64,000 nucleotides of DNA from Amaranthus tricolor. Its lineage: Eukaryota > Streptophyta > Magnoliopsida > Caryophyllales > Amaranthaceae. Positions 14,821-25,419 of the stretch are shown here, piece by piece. Positions within the stretch are counted from its first letter, which is position 1. Every line of letters begins with the position of its first letter. Position numbers and translations under genes: made by a program. The stretch is from positions 18,125,306-18,189,305 of the forward strand of contig NC_080053.1 of NCBI RefSeq assembly GCF_026212465.1, given 5' to 3'. Under the pieces are notes generated by a model that saw only the letters and a program-made list of their open reading frames with translations, ran no database searches and was not told the DNA's origin.

Positions 14821-15605
14821 GATTTAACATGCATAGACAATTTCAATCAGTAGATGAATTGCATGCTTGGGCGGATGAGCTAACTACTAATATAAGTCTC
14901 AATTTCACTCATGAGCAAAAAGAGGGTCATTTCAAAATTATTCTATATCTATGCTACCATCAGAATGGTAGGTTCAGAGGTCAGTTGCATGGTCTAAATA
15001 AGATCACTCGACCAGGATGAAGAAGTAAGGAATGTGAATTTATGATTATTGAATTTTTTCGTAAAGTTGAAGAAAAAAAACCATGGGATGTGAGAATATG
15101 TACTGTAGATGAAGAAAGACACAATCATTCATGTACAGTGTATATAGATGGTCGTGTAAAAGCAAATAGGTTGGCAACTTACATTCGAGATCATATAAGA
15201 GAGCTTAGTGTGACTAGTATATATACAACATGCTTTTATCATGACATCGATCAAGCATAATTCTCTTGGGGTTTATGCTAAGTATGAATCAAATATATAA
15301 CCTCTGGCGAGCAATTAGACGTGTAGGATGGTGATTGACAATTGACTCGTTTATTGATCGCAAACCCTACATCCATTAAGTTTCTTCGTACATGGGCTTA
15401 TGTTGCCATAGAGATCACTTACACCACCACTATCAAATCTTTCTAACATTCTTTCTTACATTTTCACTTCACTAAAATCTTACTACCTTAAAACCTTTAT
15501 TATATTAGTTGAAGAAATTCAAGAAGATGAAACTTAGAAACTCTTTATTTAGTTTAAAAGGGGTTGATAGACTACTCATATCAATAAGATGCATCTTCTT
15601 TTCAT

Positions 15606-15690
15606 GGGAGCCCATTTGCTAAGAACTCCACAGTTAAGTGTGCTTGGTGGGGAGCAATCCTAGGATGGGTGACCTCCTAGGAAGTTTTCC
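15606..15690 (+). repeat. 5S rRNA-like segment in left Cassandra LTR
   Basis: The sequence runs through AAGAACTCCACAGTTAAG, GTGCTTGG and TAGGATGGGTGACCTCCTAG, close to the 3' two-thirds of plant 5S rRNA. It is not a 5S gene: the first third is absent or too diverged and the end is not the usual run of T. Confidence 0.85.
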
Positions 15691-15797
15691 CGGGCGCACA
15701 CAAGTGAGGCCAAAGTGCGTTGGAAAGACTTGTGTTGGTCTGTAAGGCAAGTCTACAATCTCCATAAGTAGTCACCAACGGGCCGAGGGGCCGGGGT

Positions 15798-16334
15798 TAG
15801 GGATGCGGGGCGGGGATTGGAATTCCCATCCCTATCCCCATCTGTTAATGCAATACCCATCCCCGTCCCCATCCCCGCGGCGGGTATAATTTTTTCCCCG
15901 TCCCCTCCCCGATGGGTTTGTATCTAAAACCATCCCCGCCCCACCACCCATTTGGGTATCCATCCCTGTCTAATACCTATTTTTCCCGCCCCACCACCCG
16001 TCAAATCCCCGCTTAATACCCATTTGTGCCACATATTTATATTCAATCATTTGGGCCTTAAAACCCATACATATCCAAACTCCAAAGTCTCAAATAAACC
16101 GGGGTTTCCCAAAATTTGAAAAAAAAATTTTTGAAAATAAATTTAGGGTTTCCCAAAATTTGTACATATCTTGAGGCGGGGCGGGGATGGGGCGAGTATC
16201 ACCTAAAACCCATCCCCATCCCCATCCCCGCGGCAGGTATGAATTTTATACCCGTACCCGCCCCATGACCCATCAAACCGGCGGGGCGGGGATGAAGCGG
16301 GTCTCCTATTAGACCTGCCCCGCCTGCATCCCTA
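15798..16334. mobile_element. hAT MITE inside the left Cassandra LTR
   Basis: The 537-bp insert starts TAGGGATGC and ends GCATCCCTA. It is flanked by a perfect 8-bp duplication GCCGGGGT (15790-15797 and 16335-16342). Removing the insert and one copy restores the LTR so that it matches the right LTR. The interior is rich in GGGGCGGGGATGGG and CCCATCCCC words and has no transposase. TIR and 8-bp duplication fit a hAT non-autonomous element. Confidence 0.93.
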
Positions 16335-16350
16335 GCCGGGGTGTTACAAA

Positions 16351-16362
16351 TGGTATCAGAGC
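16351..16362 (+). other. Primer-binding site of Cassandra (tRNA-iMet)
   Basis: TGGTATCAGAGC is complementary to the 3' end of plant initiator tRNA-Met. It lies 2 bp after the left LTR end. Confidence 0.9.
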
Positions 16363-16459
16363 AACCCTGCAACCGTGGCTGATTGTGTTCAGTGCACCTA
16401 GCGGGAGAAAAGATCTTGAAATTACGGTCCAACGAGGACGTTGTATTACTAAGTGGGGG

Positions 16460-16734
16460 TGAGTATAATACCCTAGATTTAGCTTAAAAAGAGATTGATA
16501 GACTACTCATTTCAATAAGGTGCATCTTCTTTTCATGGGAGCCCATTTGCTAAGAACTCTACAGTTAAGCGTGCTTGGTGGAGAGGAATCTTAGGATGAG
16601 TGATCTCCTGGAAAGTTTTCCTGGGCGCGCACGAGTGAGGCCAAAGTGCGTTGGAAAGACTTGTGTTGGTCTGTGAGGCCAGTTTACAGTCTCCGTGAGT
16701 AGTCACCAGCGGTCCGAGGGGCCGGGGTGTCACA
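16460..16734 (+). mobile_element. Right LTR of Cassandra
   Basis: The 275-bp copy, uninterrupted, runs from TGAGTATAATACC to GGGGTGTCACA. It contains the second 5S-like segment (16538-16632). Many C-to-T-type differences from the left copy point to an old insertion. Confidence 0.88.
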
Positions 16735-16990
16735 AGTGGTCACTATGTGAAATTGTTGATATGACCCCAATAAAACATAACTTATTGGTAGCATTTTGCC
16801 TGATGAGGGATGAACCATCTGCTTTGTACTCTTGAATGTTGGAAAGAATTAGAGATTTAATTGTAGTTTTCAAACTCATAATGTAAGACTGATTGAGATG
16901 AGGGGTTATGCTCAGCTATCTCTGATGAATTTCTAGGCATTTTTCATAATCTATCAAATATTTCTTACTTTATTTAATTTATATTAAACT

Positions 16991-19710
16991 AATGCATTTC
17001 ATCTATTAATATAGATGTTCGACATTTGTTATGTGTATGTCACATAGAAAATAATGTAGAGAACATGATTAACAAATCATGTGGTGATAAACAAAATCAA
17101 TAAGGGATGTTATTTAGGCGTACCCGGTAAAAACCTTTGGTTAATTCCCCCAAGATTTATGGATTTGAACACCGTTAGAGAATAATTTTTTATACCTAGC
17201 CTAAGAGAAATAAAAAAGGTCGTATTGTTTTGAAAATACACATGGTGGTACATATTTAAATGACATAAATCCCTTTTGAAAGACCTTAAGATACATTAAA
17301 GGGGAAAACATCAACGATGATGTGCACAACGTAAATGCTGATGATTTAAAAATGCTTTAAATCATTAGTGAGCAAGGTCATTTAATAATATCCTAATTTT
17401 GATTTGGGAAAAGTAGGTTGATGGACCTTTTCAATAATATGGTTAATACTACATCTTTTCTAAATAAAAATATCCCAAAAATAGTTTGTTTGCCTAACCT
17501 CTTAGGAGCTTCTCTTCCCAAGCATGAAGAATTCCTAAAGATAAGGCAAAAAAAACAAAAAACAGTTATACAAATTTACCATAATGTTGTTGCTTAAAGT
17601 AGTTTGACATCTGAAATTCTATGAAGCATTTTATCTCTAGAATATCATATAGGAGTACATATTTCAGGTGTATTAAAATGCATTGTACTCGTATTGTTTG
17701 AGAATATGAATGATGGATGAGTAAAATTATAAGAATTTCGCTCTGTATCCATCTTAGTTGGAGCGGGTGTGGTTATGAATTTGGTGGGTATTAAGTGGCT
17801 ATAAGTATGAAAATTTTTATCCGCCAACAGTAGCGGGTAGGTGGTGGATATAAGATCTTACATTCCTCATATCCACCCTCCCCGTCCATACTTACAAGGT
17901 ACTAATTATTTATATTGATTTTGTATGTTTTAATTAAAAATTATCGACTAAAAATTAAGAATATTAATTTTATTTTTTTAAATAAAATTTAAGTAGACAA
18001 TTAAATTTGTGAAGAATTGTGATTTTATGGTGCATATAGTACGTACTTGGAGTGAATGTAAGGCGAATATACGGTGGGTATACACATATTGGATATATTG
18101 AGTTGGTCATAGTGAGTAGGGACAGATTGGAATGCATACCCAGGTGTGCACGCATGCATGGGTATGAAAAATTTTACCAACTATTAGCGGTGGGTAGGTG
18201 GTGGGTATTATAACATGGGTATGGGTATGGGTATGGGTATGAGAGACGACATATTGCACTCACCCGGCTAGTTTACCATCCGTAGTTGAGACGTTGAGGA
18301 GAATATAGTGTTAGAAAATAAAATAGGTTAAGAGTGTCATTAGGAAAAGATTTTAAGATTGATCCTATAATTCACAAGCCTTATTTGTAAAAATATAATT
18401 CATGTTCTTGAATCAATAAATGAAATTAAAAAACCATATTCCTGTAAACTTTTTTTTTTTTAATTTACATAGTTTTTATAGTATCAGAAATAATAGTGTT
18501 TTTCAGTGAACGAACCAAAATCCAATTTTTTTCAATTAAATTATATCCAAAAAAACCTTTAAAAATGAAAAAACTAAAAATTCTTCTTTCCAAAACCCAA
18601 AATTTTCGCAACTTAAATGGTTTAACACCATTAAATAGATTCACGTAACCAAATTCTCATTGAAATTTGGTCTTTTTGACCTAATAAAAAGAACTGGTAC
18701 CAGATCTAGAAATATTAAATTCACAAATTGGCTAAACACTTTGAACATTACTATTAATGGAAGGAGAAGGCTCAAAATCATTAGTGCTTCTTTACTAACC
18801 ATAATGTTGAAATTCAACCTCCATAAACTCAAACTTTTAATCAAGGCATGAAAATATAGCCAAAGACAGAAAAACAAAGAGAGCGGGAGAAAAAAAGGTC
18901 AAATAACCCACAAAACCAAAATTTTAACCTATCTTATAAAAACCTATAATTTTCTAGACTTTTTCCTAACCCACAAAATATTAGACAAATAAAAATTCAT
19001 ATAAACCCACAAAAACCCACGCCTCAAACTCATCAATAGGGATGGTCTTAAGGAAGGTCTGGAGTGAGTTCAACAAAATCTGAATCCAATCCAAGACCTG
19101 AACCCTAAAGGTCTAAATTTTTGGACCCTTGCCTAGACCTGTTGGGTCTGATGTGTCTAGGGTATTTAATGGGCCAAAAAAGATATATTAACTTGTGAAT
19201 GTTGAGGATTTTGTATCATAGAACTAGCATAATAAACCTTAGGAATAACGATGAACCTTGAATAATAAATTATAAAAAATAATGACAAACCCTAAAATTA
19301 AAATTCAAACACCATTTTTTTATCACCTTTAACAATTAATAAATTATCAGATTCACAATTAATACACCCACTTTTAATAAAATGGTTTCTGATAAAGGAA
19401 GATACATCATTTTCCAACAAACCCTGAGCATTTTGAGACTAGATAACAATTATATAGAGACACACGGTCAAGTAGTGAACAAATACAACATTCAAATTCG
19501 TATACCAAAACAAATACAGCATTTTGTTTTAGGTTTCGTTTTGTTTCAATCTTATATACTTTATAATCTTCTTTTTTTCTAGGTTTTTGATGTTTTTTTT
19601 CTTTGTTTTTGATTGTGTATGTTCTACTTTTGTTTTGTTTTAGGTTTCATTTTGTTTTGTCTAGGTTTTTTTTTTTTGCTTTTTTCTAAGTTATTATTGA
19701 TATAATAACA
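16991..19710. other. AT-rich intergenic DNA with MITE pieces
   Basis: No gene was found. A short tandem ATGGGT array lies at 18214-18240. The segment 17640-18290 has GGTGGGTAT/ATACCCA words and ends in ACCCGGCTAGTTTACCATCC, which looks like one end of a hAT-type MITE, but I could not pair the ends. The segment 19020-19150 holds similar scrappy repeats. Confidence 0.4.
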
Positions 19711-22700
19711 ATGGTGAAGTCGTCAAAAAAAAAAAACAGTGAGAAGGACTTGCCTCCGGTTGTCATTACAATAAAAAGATGTCTCGAAATAATCAATCGC
19801 GAAGAAGTCGAAGAAGAAGGATAATACTTAGAAAAAGAAGAAGAAACTAAACATAGTCAAAGAGAAACAGGGACGAAATATGTTAAAAGAGCAAGTTGCT
19901 ATGATTTCCATTTCTGAAGAATTGAATGCATTTTGTTTTTCATTTTCTTTATTTTTTAGTTTCATAGTGATGGATATTAGTATAAAATTGACCTATTCTA
20001 TTTAAGTATGCAATAGATTTGTTTAGTTCTATAATTGATACTCATAAGCTGTATATTGACATGCATAATCTGAATATTCTACTAGTTAACGGTTTTGATA
20101 TTATCCAAATACATTTGTTTTGTTTCATAATTGTTACATTTAAGGTAATATATGATGCACATATGTATGCTTTTTGTTCTTCATTTTCATTATTTTTTAG
20201 TTTCATAATTGAACTATATTAGTATAAAATTGACCTATTCTGTTTTAGTTTTATCATGCAACAGATCTGTTTAGTTTTATAATTGATACTCATAAGGTTA
20301 ATATTGACATGCATAACCTAAATAATCATACTGGTAAATGTTTGTTCTATCATTCAAATAGATTTATTTTGTTTCATAATTGTTGCATTTAAGGTTATAT
20401 ATGATGCATATAAGTTTTGTATAGAATAGTCACATTTTGTTTCGTCTTTAGTTTCATAATTGCCACTCATAAGTTTAAAATTCACATGCATAACCTCAAT
20501 ATTTATTTTACTGTAAATACTTGTTATATCATGCTATAGATCTAATATTTTCATAATTTGCTGTATTTAAGGTACCAAATGATTTATGTAAAATGTTTAT
20601 TGAATAGTCAAGTTTTGATTTGATTAGTTTATATATTTAGTTTAACAATTGATACTCTTAGATTAAAATTGACATGAATAACCTTAACATTCTTACTGGT
20701 AATTTTTTGGTGTATTGCTGCTTTTTATGTGATTATTTATGCATATAAGTTATTTTCTTTGATCAATTGTCCGAAAGAGAATATTACATCATGTTTGCTG
20801 ATGTGAATGACATAATCCTGGGAAATTAATAAGGACGTCATTCAATGACTAGGAGTTGGTGATGAAGTGGAGAAAAATTCTTCGTATTGGTGGAGATGCG
20901 GAGTTGAAAACACCTATGGTTTTGGATAAGTTTAAGGATTATCCCGATGGCTGATGTGTTTAAATAGTTTTTCTTTAACTTGGTTCCATAATCTTAGCTC
21001 CATTGCCGGTGCACAAGGTTAGATACAATTTACTACCTGTTGTAGAGGATCCTAATTCCATCTCAACATTTGATTGGTGTCATTACACACTGTCCATTCT
21101 TACTTCCTCAATTTCAAAAACATTCAAACTTGGGTTAACTTATAGCTCAGTGAATGGTTGCCCTTTTGTTCTTCTTGTTGCATATTATTATAGATCCGTA
21201 TTTAAGGGGCAAAGGTTGCCTAAGTCACTTCCACTTGTTTGGAATTATTTCGTATCAATTGCTCAAGATTAGGTTTAACAAGAAGAGGGATGCTGTGTTT
21301 GGTAATGGTATGATTCAATTTGAAGGATTCCTAATTTGTGATGTTTAGACGGATTTTATGCTTAAAGAAAAATTTTATAGTGCTGCTGATAAAGGTGATT
21401 GTGAAGTTGTTGGTGAAGATGGTCATGCGAGTGTGAGTGAGGGTTGTATGAATGAAGATGGGGATGATTTTCTAAAATTTAGAATTCCAGATGGTTTTTC
21501 TTTGCTTTTTGATCACTTTAAGTTGTCAACTGCAAGGTTTAAAATTGAAATTGAAATGGACAGGAGTTCAAATGGATTCCAATTTTATAAAAGACTATGT
21601 TAAGTTGTTAATTGTTGAATTTTAATCCATATCTAATATTTTTATTTTTAAAATTATATGTAGTTGTAATTTATTGAGTTCAGTTTACTTTGCTAAATTG
21701 AATGACTTAATTTATTAATTGTTTCATATAAGATAATAATAAGATAATAATTGACATTATTTGGAGATCTTATATATTGATGTGTTTGTTTTAATCTTAA
21801 CACTCAGTTTAAGAGGCTTGTTTGTATTGAAGAGAGACATTGATGCTGTTGTCCACACTTTTATGGACAGGTTGGGTAAAGCTAATAAAAAGATTGTCGA
21901 AAAGAAGGGTGTTGTTTTGTTACACAACAAATATTTCAGGATAATGATTGGTTGCCTTCTATTGATGCATTAGTGGAACAAGTAATGCAAAAGGTAAATG
22001 CAACTAAAAATGCAGTTCTTGATGCTGCTGGGCAGTCTACACCTATGTAAATGCAAGCAAAACCCGATATGGTAAACATTCCTTCAATTTAAAACGAATG
22101 TTTTACTATTAACTTGGGGCCATTCGATGTTGAGGTCCCATATGTGTCCCAATTCATGATCATAAATAAAGAAATTTTTACAGACTTGCATTCTTTGGAG
22201 AAGAGGTGTTGGATTACTCTTTTTTAGACGAAACAATGGATAAGTTGTGAATTCTTTATACTCTAATTTATTTTTGTGTTGTTTCTCATTTTCTTACGTT
22301 TATTTATTTATTTGTTTTTTTTGCTTGTAGTGAAGATTTATTTGGTTACGGAGATTTTTATGCTTTATCACGTGATGAAGCATTTACTTTGAAGAGTAAT
22401 GAGAAAATTTCTTCTGTTGTTTTTGATGTTGGCCGTGTACCTGAATATCATTGAAAAGAATCAAGAAGTGGTTTTCCCTGACAAATATTTGAAAGCATTT
22501 TTATTCATATCCCAGCACTTTGTAAGTTTTTTATCAATCTTGTTGTTACTAGCTTATTCTTTTATATTGTATGCATTAGTTAGTTGTTCTTTGGTTTCAT
22601 GTAACAGCGTGCTTTGGGAATGTTAATGGGCGAGAAGGATGATGTGAAAGCAAATGACTTGAAGGTCGAGGTTGTTGATACTTGGGAAAATCATGTTAAT

Positions 22701-23250
22701 TTGATTAGGGCCAATTCTGAAATCGAGAAGACAAACATGGTAAGATACATTGATTGATATAATTGTTTAATTGTTAGAAAAAAGAGTATAATTGATATTG
22801 TTTGATAATTCACCCACCTTTTTTTGTTTTTTTATTACCTTCTTTTGTTAAAATGACAAATATAACTTGACAATTGATGTATATAAAGAATAATTGTATT
22901 GTTCTTTTTCACTTAAGACACTTCTTTTTGAATTGATTAATATAAATTGATTATTATTGTGTATAATAGCAAAACCGTTATACTTTCTTACATTGTTTTT
23001 GTATTTGATAGGTTTTCATTCCTATGACTTTTGTTGAACAACATCATGTGTTGGTTGTTGTTGATACTACTCAACGCAAAAATACATTCACTATCTACAC
23101 AGCACAAGGAGGAGAAAGGATTACAAAAATACTACAATGCTGCATAAGTTTGTTGTCGGATGTTTTTCTGATTTCCTGGATGCCTTTGATCATCTGCGTG
23201 TTGAAGAAGTACTGAATTACAATCTTAACATTGTTAAACCATCGTAGACT
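19711..23250 (+). pseudogene. Ulp1 (C48) protease-like transposon gene, decayed
   Basis: Several + strand pieces were seen in order. A Lys-rich leader starts at 19711. At 21030-21270 is a block (STFDWCHYTLSIL, then NGCPFVLLVAYYYR) like the N-terminal domain of plant transposon-borne Ulp1 proteins. A coiled-coil-like part follows at about 21820-22050. Exon-like pieces lie at about 22330-22520, 22608-22739 (GT at 22740) and 23012-23250. The last gives VFIPMTFVEQHHVLVVVD, matching the Ulp1 region around the catalytic His. After a +1 frameshift near 23115 it gives DSNDSGVH, where active enzymes have DCGV. The catalytic Cys is thus Ser. In-frame stops also exist. Family knowledge: some plant MULEs and CACTAs carry Ulp1-like peptidase genes. 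It converges with the FAR1-like pseudogene on the - strand. Confidence 0.65.
19930..20715. repeat. Diverged tandem repeats of about 180-250 bp
   Basis: A unit containing ATTGATACTCATAAG, then ATTGACATGCATAA, then TTTGTTTCATAATTGTT recurs about four times. CTCATAAG-like marks fall at 20041, 20289, 20466 and 20655. Copies differ by many bases and indels. The array lies between the leader and the first large block of the Ulp1-like pseudogene, as an intron-like region. Confidence 0.6.
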
Positions 23251-24630
23251 GTTAATGATTCTAATGACTCTGGTGTTCATTGCTTATTTTACGGAGTAGT
23301 TTATAGGTGATAATAACTTTGGGTTTGTATATGTTTAAGCATCATTCTATATGTATGATTTATTTTGAACAAGAACAAGATCACATTTTGGGGGATGTTT
23401 TATTGTATATAACAAGTATTTTAGTTGATATATACGACCTATTTGTGATATATTGTTTATTGTATATGCTAAAGTATGCAGTTTAAAATCACTATTGATG
23501 TATGTCATCCTTAAATTGAACATAATTGATTTATTTACTTTTTATTAATATTAATTATGGTTAACTAGTAAGTATAACCAATAAACTGTAACATTTAATT
23601 TCTTAATTAATGTTGTTATGATGTTGTTGATAGAAATTGATACACGTAAGATAAAAATTAATGAGTTTAAATGATAAATAGATTGGTGTTGTTGATTTAA
23701 AGTTGATATAAACAAGATAAAAAGTGATGTGTTTAAATGATAAATAGAAACTTTGTAAGGAATGATATTTTTAAGTTTTATTTTAAAAAAATCAATATAT
23801 AAAGTGTATTTTGGAAACACTATAATAATTCATGAAAAATAAAGTGTATTGAATTACATGTTTGTTTCTTGTCTTTGTTGCAGAGTCATTTTGAGTTGAA
23901 GATTTAGATCCTTTCTTCTGTAATGTCTCAAAATGTCCTTTAATTTTCTTCTTTTTTCTTTTATGACCGTTTTATCTGGGTCTCTTACTTGTGATGTGAA
24001 TTGTTGTAATGTTTGTTGTGCTATCATTTTTGTTGTTTGTGTTGCTGCTTTAATTTCCTTTTCAGCTCTCTTAATCAGTTTACTTACTTCATCACTTGTC
24101 GTATTGTGGAACTCTTCTACCAGTTTTCTTGTTTCTTTTTTACCTTGTGACTTTTAAACAAGGTTGTAAAATTTACGCCCCATGCCAGTGTCTCTATGTA
24201 AGTGTAGATATTCTTGGCGGTTCCAAGTCTATAAGTGGACATTGATTACCATAAAATTTATCCCAAATATCCTTTTTAGCATTCTTTTTCCACCTTGAAA
24301 AACGTAGATAGTCGATATTTTTTTCACAGAATGCAAGGGTAGTACTCGTAAACAATGGCAACACAACCATCCATTTGATTCAAAGTTCTTACAACTACAG
24401 TCAACATGTATAGTATCATTGTGCTTGGTGTAATGAACTTCATGCATGTTCATATCAGAATATCCATCAAACCAGATTATGCAATCAAATTAAAAAAAAA
24501 AAACCATTTAGATTAAAATTGACATATTTAATATTGAAATTAATATATTTAAGCAACAAATTATACAAATTGACATGTTTGATTGCTTTAATAATAAAAT
24601 TGAGAATATTATAACAGATGAATTTAATAA

Positions 24631-25160
24631 CACTACAAAAAAAGGCACAATTTCAACAAAAAGTTTCCCGACTAATTGCTGATAGGCGTTAGTCGGAATT
24701 TCCAACTAAATTGCTACTGCATTGGCTTTCGGTCGCAATTTTAAATTGGAAAAAAAAGGAAAATTTTAAATTTAATATTTCCGATTGAATTTTAATCGGA
24801 AAAATTTCCGACCGAATTGGAATTCAGTAAGAAATGTTTTTACAATTTTGTGTGTAATTTGGTTAGTCTGCCAACTTGCATGTGTCTGCCAACTTATTTA
24901 CTAAAATTCGTTTTGTAATTTTTTTATTTTTTATTTTTTTTTGAGAAATTTGTATTTATTTACTTTGGTTTGTATTAACTTTATTTATTGTTTGACTAAA
25001 ATGCACTACTCTTATTTATTTTGTTTAACTTGTCTTACTAGTTTAATTTGTCGGAACTCGAAATGTATATTTTGTTTGATTAGTTTAATTTGTTTATCTT
25101 GTTTGACTGAATCTCCTATTGTTTGTGTATTATTATTTTGTCTCTCGTCATTAATTCACT
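24631..25160. mobile_element. One end of a CACTA-type element
   Basis: CACTACAAAAAAAGGC at 24631 matches the typical CACTA terminus. It is followed by subterminal words with TTAGTCGG and CCGACTAA in both directions (24665-24820). The partner end was not found. It lies inside the FAR1-like pseudogene. Confidence 0.5.
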
Positions 25161-25164
25161 CCAA

Positions 25165-25419
25165 CTAATAATAATACTACTCTAGTACGACTAATTATAA
25201 ACTAATACAACTAATAAGATATTTATACTACACTAATACAACTAATAATATACAAATACGACTAACAATATATTAATAATGCAGTAATACGACTAATAAT
25301 ACATTAATACGACTAATTATATACTAATAAGCTAATAATACACTAATACGACTCATTAAATACTAATACAACTAATAATATATTAATACTAATACGACTA
25401 ATTACTAATGCAACTAATT
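25165..25419. repeat. AT-rich satellite, left block (ACTAATACGACTAATAAT)
   Basis: The array has short irregular units built on ACTAATACGACTAATAATA. The same array continues at 28120, on the far side of the CACTA element, so the transposon landed inside it. Confidence 0.75.

Larger units (their letters stand above)
15528..16734 (+). mobile_element. Cassandra-type TRIM retrotransposon
   Basis: Two LTRs of almost equal length were found: 15528-16348 (276 bp once the nested MITE is removed) and 16460-16734 (275 bp). Each carries a 5S-rRNA-like segment (about 15606-15690 and 16538-16632) with AGTTAAG.GTGCTTGG and GGATG.GTGA.CTCCT, the internal promoter parts of plant 5S genes. The left LTR ends GGGGTGTTACA, and after AA comes TGGTATCAGAGC (16351-16362), a primer site for initiator tRNA-Met. 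A purine run AAGTGGGGG ends at 16459, just before the right LTR. The interior is only about 110 bp and codes for nothing, as known for Cassandra. The element cannot move alone. No clear 5-bp target duplication was seen. Confidence 0.92.
14829..16990 (+). pseudogene. MULE/FAR1-type transposase remnant, split by Cassandra
   Basis: Before 15260 the + frames give a basic, DNA-binding-like N-terminus with TRPG and WDVRICTVDEERHNHSCTVY. This resembles the zinc-finger part of FAR1/MULE proteins (..W.v....HNH). After the Cassandra element, at about 16755-16860, the frame gives MTPIKHNLLVAFCLMRDEPS and SWMLERIRDLI. This fits the MULE transposase core (..T....F.VAF..M..E....W.LERI). Both halves are on the same strand and in the expected order, so one gene was cut by the insertion. 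Stops are present in both parts and the C-terminus is not recognisable. Confidence 0.65.

Noticed and set aside
15606..15690. A real 5S rRNA gene
   Set aside because: The first third is absent or too diverged and the terminator is absent; the copy lies in a Cassandra LTR.
21358..21603. An independent small acidic protein gene
   Set aside because: It fits as a middle part of the Ulp1-like pseudogene on the same strand.
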